Assembly: GCA_943348755.1 (NCBI GenBank) | Contig: CALQYS010000005.1 | Location: forward strand, 1-51,875 | Length of the DNA stretch: 51,875 nucleotides | Source of the DNA: Candidatus Nomurabacteria bacterium | GTDB lineage: Bacteria; Patescibacteriota; Minisyncoccia; Phycocordibacterales; UBA9973 | Direction: 5' to 3' | Part shown: positions 40,446 to 48,024 of the stretch, piece after piece | How positions within the stretch are numbered: position 1 is the first letter of the stretch | How the letters are laid out: each line of letters opens with the position of its first letter | The notes under the pieces: model-generated | Database searches by the model: none | What the model saw: only the letters and a program-made list of their open reading frames with translations | What the model was told of the DNA's origin: nothing | Position numbers and translations under genes: made by a program

Positions 40446-40481
40446 TTTTAAGTGTCAGAAAGTGCCACGCCTAATCAAAGA

Positions 40482-40510
40482 TGACCACACTATAATGGTG
40501 TGGCTTTTAT
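40482..40510 (+). terminator. intrinsic terminator after the 262-residue gene
   Basis: CCACAC and GTGTGG pair around a TATAATG loop and are followed by CTTTTATT, 40 nt after the stop codon. Confidence 0.6.
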
Positions 40511-40530
40511 TATTTAACTTTTAAATTTAT

Positions 40531-40785
40531 ATGAAGCAAGATAGATATTTCAAATCCGCATCATTTCCTTTAGTAGCATTTTTGTTTGCAAAAGGTGAAC
40601 AGGTAGCAGGTATTAATCCAACGGATAATCCGACAAAAAAAGAATTTTCCTATATTCTAACGCCTCGTCTTCAGGAACTTGTTGACCTCTATAAATTTGG
40701 GGACCGGAATGACCCAGAGCTTTTAGTGAATGTATATCTTTACGAACAGGGAAGAAGACAACTACTAGATAGATTAAACGATTAA
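40531..40785 (+). CDS. small protein of element 2
   Basis: An 84-residue soluble protein (MKQDRYFKSASFPLVAFLFA...) with a hydrophobic centre and a charged C-terminus (VYLYEQGRRQLLDRLND). It lies 18 nt before the primase-like gene and is probably translated with it. No family recognised. Confidence 0.6.
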   Translation: MKQDRYFKSASFPLVAFLFAKGEQVAGINPTDNPTKKEFSYILTPRLQELVDLYKFGDRNDPELLVNVYLYEQGRRQLLDRLND

Positions 40786-40803
40786 TAATTAATAAACATA
40801 GAT

Positions 40804-42390
40804 ATGAATATAAAAAAAATTTTAAATGAAAATTCTATCTCTTACCAACAAGTCGGGAGCGACTTAGTCACAAACTGTCCATTCTGTGAAAAAACAGTAA
40901 TGGGTAATCCAATAGCCACGTTTCACATTGACCAATCATACTACCGTGGAAATTGTAACGCTTGTTCAAAAATAGCTGATTGGACAGAAATATCGGAAAA
41001 ACTTGGAATAACTAATAAGTCAAAAATTGAGCCAAAAGAAGAAAAAATAAAGGTAGTAAAAAAGAAACAAAAACCAGATTTTCAAAAGGAAGAAATAGAA
41101 CCAGTAATACCAGCAGAACGAATTAAAAGATTAGATAAACCGGAACGAGAACTTTCTTTTAAAGAATGGCAAGAAATAATCAATTTTAATTTTCCAGAGC
41201 TTTTATTTTCAGCAGAAACTGGGCTTTCTATAATCTCTCAAATACTTATCAAGGAAATAACCAATCCGTTTGCATTAGTGCTTGTTGATGTGCCAAGTGC
41301 AGGCAAAACAATTGCTGTAAATTTCTTTGCCGATATACGAGAACTTGCCTATCCAACAGACAGATTTACACCGTCCTCTTTTGTTTCCAATGCTTCCAAT
41401 GTCAAAAAAAGTGAATTAAAGAATATAGACCTACTTCCTAGAATACAATACAAACTTTTTATCATAAGAGACCTTGCCCCGCTTTTTTCCAAGCGAGATG
41501 ACGACTTAAATGAGTGTCTGGGCATATTGACTAGAGTGCTAGACGGGGAAGGATTAAATACCGATAGCGGAATACACGGACAAAGAGAATACAACGGGGA
41601 GTACCTTTTTATGATTCTCGCCGCCTCAACTCCAATTCCTCCAAAAGTTTGGAAAATGATGGGGAATCTCGGCTCAAGGCTATTTTTCTTAAGTTTGAAT
41701 ACAAAAGACAAAAGCGAGACAGAACTAGCCTCTCAGCTCAAAAATACCGCTTACAAAGACAAGGAAAAGGCATGCCGACAAGCCACGACCAACTTTTTAA
41801 AAACTTTATGGAATAAATACCCAAATGGTGTGATTTGGGAAAAAGAACACGATCAACATGAAGAGATAATAATTATTTCTAGATGTGCGATGCTTCTGGC
41901 AAAACTTCGTGGAGTGATAAATGTTTGGAAAGACAGCTTTGGGGATTTAGGCTCTTATGACCACACTATGCCCACCATAGAGAAGCCGGATAGAATCAAT
42001 CAACTCTTTTATAACCTTTGTCGGGGGCATGCTTTAGTATGTGGCAGAAATCAAATAATCAAGGAAGATTTAAGGTTTATTGTAGAACTAACGATAGATA
42101 GTGCTCCCACAATTCGTGCCAAGCTCTTTAGAAAATTGATTGAACACAATGGCGTAATGACTACTAGCGAAGTAGAAAACGCAATGAACTGTTCAAAACC
42201 TACCGCCTTATCTGAAATGGAAAAATTAAAAATTCTCAAGGTCTGCCATATCACACAGGAGAGCCACGGAGCAGTTGGTGAACCAGAAAAAGAAATTCAT
42301 TTGATTGATGATTTCAAATGGTTTCTCGGCGAAGAGTGCCAAAAGATTAGAAACAATAAGACAAACGGAGGGTCAGATTTGGTTAATTGA
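40804..42390 (+). CDS. zinc-finger primase/helicase-like ATPase (element 2)
   Basis: A 528-residue protein. An N-terminal CHC2-like zinc finger has Cys25, Cys28, Cys51 and Cys54 (CPFC ... CNAC), as in primases. Walker A DVPSAGKT is at 162-169 and Walker B KLFIIRDLAPLF at about 217-228. The ATPase part resembles phage and element helicases; the C-terminal 100 residues contain a winged-helix pattern (NGVMTTSEVENAMNCSKPTA). A replication role for the element is inferred. It is the positional counterpart of the 446-residue ATPase of element 1. Confidence 0.82.
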   Translation: MNIKKILNENSISYQQVGSDLVTNCPFCEKTVMGNPIATFHIDQSYYRGNCNACSKIADWTEISEKLGITNKSKIEPKEEKIKVVKKKQKPDFQKEEIEPVIPAERIKRLDKPERELSFKEWQEIINFNFPELLFSAETGLSIISQILIKEITNPFALVLVDVPSAGKTIAVNFFADIRELAYPTDRFTPSSFVSNASNVKKSELKNIDLLPRIQYKLFIIRDLAPLFSKRDDDLNECLGILTRVLDGEGLNTDSGIHGQREYNGEYLFMILAASTPIPPKVWKMMGNLGSRLFFLSLNTKDKSETELASQLKNTAYKDKEKACRQATTNFLKTLWNKYPNGVIWEKEHDQHEEIIIISRCAMLLAKLRGVINVWKDSFGDLGSYDHTMPTIEKPDRINQLFYNLCRGHALVCGRNQIIKEDLRFIVELTIDSAPTIRAKLFRKLIEHNGVMTTSEVENAMNCSKPTALSEMEKLKILKVCHITQESHGAVGEPEKEIHLIDDFKWFLGEECQKIRNNKTNGGSDLVN

Positions 42391-42407
42391 TTATCAATAA
42401 AGCAAAA

Positions 42408-42572
42408 ATGACATTGCATAGACCAAAAAAGAATAAAAAAGAACCCTTAGTTGTTTATGAGTTTCTTGAGCGAGAAGCAGGGGATACAGAAAATGAATTA
42501 AATATAGCTTTTAATATTCTTTTTGAAGAGGTACTTAAGACACAAAAATCTGCCAAAGAGTTGTCCACATAA
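42408..42572 (+). CDS. small protein of element 2
   Basis: A 54-residue protein (MTLHRPKKNKKEPLVVYEFL, then a helical acidic tail). ATG 42408 is preferred to the TTG at 42387 that overlaps the ATPase stop. Lies between the ATPase and the excisionase-like gene. Unknown function. Confidence 0.5.
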   Translation: MTLHRPKKNKKEPLVVYEFLEREAGDTENELNIAFNILFEEVLKTQKSAKELST

Positions 42573-42600
42573 CAGTTTGACATCTATGTATAACTAGGAA

Positions 42601-42606
42601 TATAAT
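42601..42606 (+). promoter_or_regulatory. -10 box, leaderless spacing (excisionase-like gene)
   Basis: TATAAT, 6 nt before ATG 42613. Confidence 0.6.
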
Positions 42607-42612
42607 AATACC

Positions 42613-42792
42613 ATGGAATTTCTTACAAATGATGAAGTTGCAAAAAATTTACGAGTTCATCCCCGTACTGTGGATCGTTGGCTTAAGCGAGGTATGCTTA
42701 AGGGTTATAAACTTGGAAAGGGCAAAACTGCTCTATGGCGAATATCAAAAAGCGAGTTAAATAAATTTTTAGAGAAACATAAAAATAAATAA
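42613..42792 (+). CDS. excisionase-like (MerR/HTH_17) DNA-binding protein
   Basis: A 59-residue winged-helix protein: MEFLTNDEVAKNLRVHPRTV (helix-turn-helix), then DRWLKRGMLKGYKLGKGKTA (wing) and WRISKSELNKFLEK. This is the compact HTH_17/excisionase family used as recombination directionality factors or regulators. It overlaps the recombinase start by 1 nt (TAATG), so the two are translationally coupled. A role in control of excision is inferred from family and position. Confidence 0.85.
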   Translation: MEFLTNDEVAKNLRVHPRTVDRWLKRGMLKGYKLGKGKTALWRISKSELNKFLEKHKNK

Positions 42793-44441
42793 TGATTGAA
42801 GATATAAAAAATAAAAAAGAAATCAAATTTGTGTGCTTCTATGAAAGAGTCTCCACTTCTGGTCAGGAGGAGGCCCAAACTATACAAAATCAAGATATGG
42901 TATTGGACGAGCTTGCAAAGAAAAATAGTTATCTGGTTGTAGAAAGATATGTTGATGAGGGCTGGAGTGGTGATACTTTGATCCGTCCAGCACTTGATAG
43001 ATTGCGACAGGATGCAAAAAAGAAAATGTGGGAAGCGGTAATCGTTTATGATCCTGACAGATTGGCACGCCGTTACTCATATCAAGAGTTGGTTATGGAC
43101 GAATTACGAGAAGCTGGTGTTGAAGTGATATTTATCACAGTTTCGTCCCCGAAAAACTCTGAGGATAAAATTCTTCATGGCGTTAGAGGTTTGTTTGCGG
43201 AATATGAACGTGCAAAAATTGCTGAACGTTTCCGACTTGGAAAATTGCGAACTGTAAAAGAAGGACATGTAATTGCTAATGCTCCATACGGTTATAAATA
43301 CGTTCTTAAAAATAAAGAAAACGGCATTTTGCACGGATATTATGAGATCGTTGAAGATGAGGCAAGAGTAATGCGAATGATATTTGATTGGGTTGCCAAT
43401 GAAGGAGAAACTATACGAGGTGTAATAAAGAGACTGAAAGTATTAGGAATCAAGCCACGCAAAAGCAAAAAAGGAGTTTGGAGCACAAGCACTCTTAGCT
43501 CCCTTTTGGACAACAAAGTATTTATGGGAGAAGCACACTATGGCAAACATTATTCTGTTGTGCCAGAAAAACCCTATAAGGACGAAAAATACAGAAAGAA
43601 TAAAAAGAGTAGTCGCAAATTTAGACCAGAAGCAGAATGGATAACAATACCCGTGCCAGCCATCATTGAAAAAGAACTATACCAAAGAGCCAGAGCCAAG
43701 CTTGAAGCCAACTTCGCATTAGCTGACAGAAGAAAAAAGAATAATTATCTCCTTGCAGGGAAGATATGGTGTACTTGTGGGAAAAGAAGATGTGGTTGTA
43801 GTCCATTAGGAGGAAAAAATCTTTACTATCGTTGTAATAACAGAATAAACAATTTTCCTTTACCGAAAACTTGCTTTGAAAAAGGATTTAATTCAGTAAT
43901 TGCTGATAAATTGGTCTGGCAGAAAATCATAAAGCTTATGTCCTCACCAGATTTAATGTTCAAACAGGTTAATCGCTGGCTGGATAGCAAGCAAGGGAAA
44001 AAACAAGTTTCATTTTCTGACATAGAAACTATGAAAAGGGAAATAAACAACCTAAAGGACAAAGAAGATCGATACAATAAAGCTTATGCTGATGGTGTGT
44101 TCACGCTTGAGAAGTTAAAGGACTACACAATACCCCTACGGGACAAAATAAATTCGCTCATATATCAAATCAACGTCGTTGAACAAGAGCAAGAGGAGAT
44201 TAAACTCACCGCTCCACATCCATACGAAGTTGAAAATTTTGCAAAGTCAGCAATAAAACATTTAAGAAACTTGAAATTTCAACAAAAGCGAGCCATAGTT
44301 ACAAAGATCATTGATAAAGTGGTCGGAAATCAAGACAAATTACTAGTGTATGGTTATATACCTATAAATCAATATGTCATACAGTGTTCTACAGATCGGC
44401 ATTGTGGGCCTACCGAATGTAGGCAAATCTACGCTCTTTAA
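42792..44441 (+). CDS. large serine recombinase (element 2), 3' end in ychF
   Basis: A 549-residue large serine recombinase. Catalytic YERVSTSGQ with Ser21, [10 protein letters not shown], then the recombinase domain ([11 protein letters not shown] ... [17 protein letters not shown]), a zinc ribbon with [10 protein letters not shown] ... YRCNN ... CFEKGF, and a coiled coil ([20 protein letters not shown]). The last 14 or so residues ([13 protein letters not shown]) are read from ychF, in another frame. This overlap is direct evidence of the insertion point at the right end of element 2. It catalyses the integration and excision of element 2. Confidence 0.95.
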   Translation: MIEDIKNKKEIKFVCFYERVSTSGQEEAQTIQNQDMVLDELAKKNSYLVVERYVDEGWSGDTLIRPALDRLRQDAKKKMWEAVIVYDPDRLARRYSYQELVMDELREAGVEVIFITVSSPKNSEDKILHGVRGLFAEYERAKIAERFRLGKLRTVKEGHVIANAPYGYKYVLKNKENGILHGYYEIVEDEARVMRMIFDWVANEGETIRGVIKRLKVLGIKPRKSKKGVWSTSTLSSLLDNKVFMGEAHYGKHYSVVPEKPYKDEKYRKNKKSSRKFRPEAEWITIPVPAIIEKELYQRARAKLEANFALADRRKKNNYLLAGKIWCTCGKRRCGCSPLGGKNLYYRCNNRINNFPLPKTCFEKGFNSVIADKLVWQKIIKLMSSPDLMFKQVNRWLDSKQGKKQVSFSDIETMKREINNLKDKEDRYNKAYADGVFTLEKLKDYTIPLRDKINSLIYQINVVEQEQEEIKLTAPHPYEVENFAKSAIKHLRNLKFQQKRAIVTKIIDKVVGNQDKLLVYGYIPINQYVIQCSTDRHCGPTECRQIYAL

Positions 44442-45201
44442 TGCGCTCACCAAAAAGGGCGTGCCGGCGGAAAATTATCCTTTTTGTACGATTGATCCAT
44501 CAGTCGGGATAGTCCCCGTGCCCGATGTTCGCTTGACCAAGCTCTCAGAAATTTCTAAATCAAAAAAGACTATTCCCGCAGTCGTCGAATTTGTCGATAT
44601 CGCAGGACTAGTGAAAGGGGCATCCGAAGGTGCGGGGCTAGGGAATAAGTTTCTCTCCCACATCCGAGAGGTTGACGCTATTATTGAAGTCGTTCGGATC
44701 TTTGAGGATAAAGCCATGATTCATGTCCATGACAAAATAGATCCACTTTTTGATATAGAAGTTATAAATATGGAACTTGAACTTGCGAACATTAAAAAAC
44801 CGACACTTTATGTTCTGAATACTTCCGAAGCAGCAGAAGATATTAAAAAAGATTTTATCTCCAAACTTCCCGGTCCGCACATTGAAGTTGATCCGATTTT
44901 TGGTACTGGACTAAATAATTTAATCAAGGCGGGTTATGATTTATTAAATCTAATTACTTTTTTCACGACTGGAGAAGATGAATCGAGGGCTTGGACGACG
45001 CTTCGAGGGGCCACGGCACCTTTTGCAGGACGTTCTATCCATACTGACTTTCAACAGAAATTTATTCGTGCAGAAGTGGTGTCTTACGAACAATTAATAC
45101 AAGCTGGCTCTTTCGCCAAAGCGCGAGAAAAAGGCTGGGTGCGAACAGAGGGCAAGGAATATATTGTGCAAGATGGAGATGTGGTAGAGTTTCTAATATA
45201 A
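44374..45201 (+). CDS. ychF: YchF-type GTPase/ATPase lacking the helical arm
   Basis: A 275-residue Obg-family P-loop NTPase. Walker [10 protein letters not shown] at residues about 11-19, switch [20 protein letters not shown] and the NTSE nucleotide-specificity motif (YchF-type NxxE). The C-terminal TGS domain ([20 protein letters not shown] ...) is complete. YchF is normally about 360 residues; here [19 protein letters not shown] joins the two halves of the G domain directly, so the coiled-coil A-domain is absent. The first seven residues (MSYSVLQ) come from element 2, and IGIVG onward is the original gene. A TATAAA box 5 nt before the ATG belongs to the element. Confidence 0.93.
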   Translation: MSYSVLQIGIVGLPNVGKSTLFNALTKKGVPAENYPFCTIDPSVGIVPVPDVRLTKLSEISKSKKTIPAVVEFVDIAGLVKGASEGAGLGNKFLSHIREVDAIIEVVRIFEDKAMIHVHDKIDPLFDIEVINMELELANIKKPTLYVLNTSEAAEDIKKDFISKLPGPHIEVDPIFGTGLNNLIKAGYDLLNLITFFTTGEDESRAWTTLRGATAPFAGRSIHTDFQQKFIRAEVVSYEQLIQAGSFAKAREKGWVRTEGKEYIVQDGDVVEFLI

Positions 45202-45231
45202 TAGATAGTATAGAATTTTTAATATAAACTC

Positions 45232-46203
45232 ATGGAAATTAAAATTTTTGTTTCAAAAGATTGGAAAGATTATGAACTTCTTGATACCGGTAACGGAGAG
45301 AAGTTGGAGAAATTTGGTCCATATACTTTCGTCCGTCCGTATGAAAATGCGGTGTGGGGAAAAACCTTATCTGCAGGGGAATGGGCAAAAGCAGATGGTA
45401 AATTTTGGAGCTCCAAAGAAGGTGCTAAGGCTGGATGGAAAATGCGGAGTGAAATTGAGGAAAAATGGGAAATGTCGTATAAGAATATTAAATTCTTAGC
45501 GAAGCCAACCCCATTTCGTCACTTAAGTTTTTTCCCCGAGCAGGCGAGTCATTGGGATTTTATAGAACAAAAAATTAAAGAGGCGAATCTGGCAAGGAAT
45601 TTTCTTGAAACTGCGCCCTCGGAGGCAAAAGGACAGGGGACCCACACGTTTCTTAAAAATCCCTTGCCAGATTCGCCTCTACCTAAAATAAAATTTTTGA
45701 ATTTGTTTGGCTACACGGGTGTAGCAAGTCTTTTTGCTCTGCGGGCCGGTGCGGAAGTCACACACCTAGACGCTTCGAAACAATCTCTCGCATGGGCAAA
45801 AGAAAATCAAAAATTGTCGGGGTTGGAAGATTTACCGATGCGCATCATTGAAGACGATGTTCTCAAATTTCTAGAACGCGAAGCAAAGAGAGGGAATAAA
45901 TACGACGCCATCATCATGGATCCACCCAAGTTTGGTCGTGGGCCAAAAGGGGAAGTGTGGAAGATAGAAGAAATGCTACCGAAACTTCTCTCCAGTGTAA
46001 AGAATATCTTGAGCCACAAACCACTTTTTGTTATTTTGACTTCTTATGCTGTTGATTCTTCTTCGCTTCCACTGGGCTATGCCCTCAAAGAAACAATGAA
46101 GGATTTTACTGGCAACATTGAGGTGGGGGAAATGTGTATCTTGGAAAAATCAAACGGACGACTTATCTCACTTGCGAATACTGCTGTCTGGAGTATAATG
46201 TGA
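45232..46203 (+). CDS. class I SAM-dependent rRNA methyltransferase-like protein with in-frame palindromic insert
   Basis: A 323-residue protein of the RlmI/RlmK-like (m5C rRNA) group. The SAM-binding motif I is FLNLFGYTGVASLFALRAGA and the catalytic region is MDPPKFGRG. The N-terminal part (about 1-115) is the usual extra RNA-binding region. Between IEQKIK and LPKIKFLNLF lies a low-complexity segment of about 33 residues (EANLARNFLETAPSEAKGQG...) encoded by a 100-bp palindrome, placed just before the methyltransferase fold. Starts 31 nt after ychF. Confidence 0.9.
   Translation: MEIKIFVSKDWKDYELLDTGNGEKLEKFGPYTFVRPYENAVWGKTLSAGEWAKADGKFWSSKEGAKAGWKMRSEIEEKWEMSYKNIKFLAKPTPFRHLSFFPEQASHWDFIEQKIKEANLARNFLETAPSEAKGQGTHTFLKNPLPDSPLPKIKFLNLFGYTGVASLFALRAGAEVTHLDASKQSLAWAKENQKLSGLEDLPMRIIEDDVLKFLEREAKRGNKYDAIIMDPPKFGRGPKGEVWKIEEMLPKLLSSVKNILSHKPLFVILTSYAVDSSSLPLGYALKETMKDFTGNIEVGEMCILEKSNGRLISLANTAVWSIM
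45580..45679. repeat. 100-bp palindromic element inside the methyltransferase gene
   Basis: Perfect 18-bp arms GAGGCGAATCTGGCAAGG (45580-45597) and CCTTGCCAGATTCGCCTC (45662-45679); further inside ATTTT/AAAAT and GAAAC/GTTTC pair. The reading frame is kept. Same length as the palindrome in def. Confidence 0.8.
46194..46199 (+). promoter_or_regulatory. -10 box, leaderless spacing (membrane protein)
   Basis: TATAAT, 6 nt before ATG 46206; lies inside the end of the methyltransferase gene. Confidence 0.6.
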
Positions 46204-46205
46204 AT

Positions 46206-46805
46206 ATGAAAGAATTTTTAAAGAAGAATTTTGCGGTATTGCTTGCTTTCATTTTACCTATTTTGTTGATAGTTATTGTTGCTTTGAATACCTACCTTCC
46301 TTCACTTTTTATTTCTACTAATTATAATTTCGTGTACACTTCATGTGCCGACGGTAGAGATTACTACTATCCATATTATTGTGACAACTATCTTCAAAAA
46401 AGATATTCAGTTGTGAATAATAAATTATCTTTAAACAATGTTGATTTAACTCAAGATTCAAATAAAGACGGCGTGGCTGATTTTAAGCAAAACTATAATA
46501 CTCGTATCTTTTTACACGATACCAAAAAGAATGAAAGTAGAGAAATAAGCCTTACAGAGGCACAAATGTTAACTCTTAACAACCTCCTAACATCACCTGA
46601 TGGTGTCACAGTTTCAAGTAACTATAGTTATAATGGAGGAGGGGATTTCTTGTTCCTGTTTGGGGGTGGTGGGCGTTCTTCTTATGGTTACTACCTTACA
46701 AAAGGAAAAAGTAAAAGCAAACTCAATCTTATAAACAATACTGATCAATACTATTATCAAAATAATTTCCAATTTATTGGATGGATTTTGCCCGGGAGAA
46801 ACTAG
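46206..46805 (+). CDS. membrane-anchored extracellular protein
   Basis: A 199-residue protein with one N-terminal transmembrane helix (FAVLLAFILPILLIVIVALN) and an extracellular part rich in Tyr, Asn and Gly (YTSCADGRDYYYPYYCDNY, with two Cys; SYNGGGDFLFLFGGGGRSSY). ATG 46206 is fixed by the TATAAT box. No family recognised. Confidence 0.75.
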   Translation: MKEFLKKNFAVLLAFILPILLIVIVALNTYLPSLFISTNYNFVYTSCADGRDYYYPYYCDNYLQKRYSVVNNKLSLNNVDLTQDSNKDGVADFKQNYNTRIFLHDTKKNESREISLTEAQMLTLNNLLTSPDGVTVSSNYSYNGGGDFLFLFGGGGRSSYGYYLTKGKSKSKLNLINNTDQYYYQNNFQFIGWILPGRN

Positions 46806-46835
46806 GCAAAATTGAACACCATTATCTATTTTGTT

Positions 46836-47813
46836 ATGAATAAAGAAGAACTACTTCAAGAACTTTCTTTTAAAATCAACACAGGTGAGATAAGTCGCGA
46901 AGAGCTGATGAGTAGATTGAAAATTTCGCAAAGTGTGTCAGAAAATGTTCCGAAAAATCTAAAAGATTCCGCCAGTTTTTCTATGACTAAGATGTTGTAT
47001 GTTTTGGGTGTCATTATTGTAGTAATTGGTATTATTATTTTTTTCTATCAAATTTGGGATGACATAGGATCTTTAGTACGCATCTCCGTTACTCTGGGTC
47101 TTGGTCTCCTTTTTACAGTCATTGGATCAGTCTTGCTTAAGCAAAAACCAGATGACAATATTGGATCAGTATTTCACTTGATAGGAGGTTTGCTCATACC
47201 CGGAGGAGCGATGGTGGCTATTTCTGAACTTAACATAGACACTACTTCTTTGTGGCCTGTTACTCTGACATTTGGGGCTATCTTTGTCTTCTATTTAATA
47301 TTAAACTTTATCCATAAAAGTGCCGTATTAACTTTTTTTTCAATAGTAAATGGCACAGCCTTTATCTATCTTCTTGTTGAATCCATTATTGACGGTCCAT
47401 TTTATAGACATGATGATTTATATGCTTATCTCACTATGGTTGTAGGAGCCAGTTATATTTTACTTGCGCACGCCTTTCGTGGCGGTTGGAACAAGAAACT
47501 TGTCGGTGTCCTCTGTTTTTTTGGTAGTGCTGGTTTCCTTGGGGCTGCATTTTCACAAGTGTTTGATTCTGTTTTTTGGCAAATGATTTACTTTCTTGTG
47601 GTTATTGGGAGTCTTTTCTTGTCAGCTCATTTGAAGAGCCGTGCCATATTAGTGGTTGGTACTCTTTTTCTTCTTGCACATGTCTCTTACATTACGGGTA
47701 AATATTTTGCAGATTCAATGGGTTGGCCGATTTCTCTGGTTATCCTCGGGTTTATTTTTATCGGTCTTGGTTACATCTCAATCAATATAAATAAAAAATA
47801 CATTAAAAATTAG
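46836..47813 (+). CDS. multi-pass membrane protein (DUF2157-like)
   Basis: A 325-residue protein. A soluble helical N-terminus (MNKEELLQELSFKINTGEIS...) of the short SHOCT/DUF2157-like type is followed by about eight hydrophobic segments (LGVIIVVIGIIIFFY ... LVILGFIFIGLGYISI). DUF2157-like proteins are uncharacterised membrane proteins with this arrangement. ATG 46836 is preferred over TTG 46812. Lies 30 nt after the previous membrane protein. Confidence 0.75.
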   Translation: MNKEELLQELSFKINTGEISREELMSRLKISQSVSENVPKNLKDSASFSMTKMLYVLGVIIVVIGIIIFFYQIWDDIGSLVRISVTLGLGLLFTVIGSVLLKQKPDDNIGSVFHLIGGLLIPGGAMVAISELNIDTTSLWPVTLTFGAIFVFYLILNFIHKSAVLTFFSIVNGTAFIYLLVESIIDGPFYRHDDLYAYLTMVVGASYILLAHAFRGGWNKKLVGVLCFFGSAGFLGAAFSQVFDSVFWQMIYFLVVIGSLFLSAHLKSRAILVVGTLFLLAHVSYITGKYFADSMGWPISLVILGFIFIGLGYISININKKYIKN

Positions 47814-48024
47814 TGTTTTTACTTAAAATTTAATTAAATGGTAATTTTTGTATAAAAACCATTTTAGACTTCACCTTGGGCTTAATTTTACTCTAAATTC
47901 GTTTCTATCAAGACCATGAATTAGTTTCTAATTTTTTTACTGTAAAAATAGGGGAGTTATCCCCATTTTCCCTTTTTATATAAGGGTATTTTTAGTATAA
48001 TTAGTGGGTTAGAATCATTAAAAA

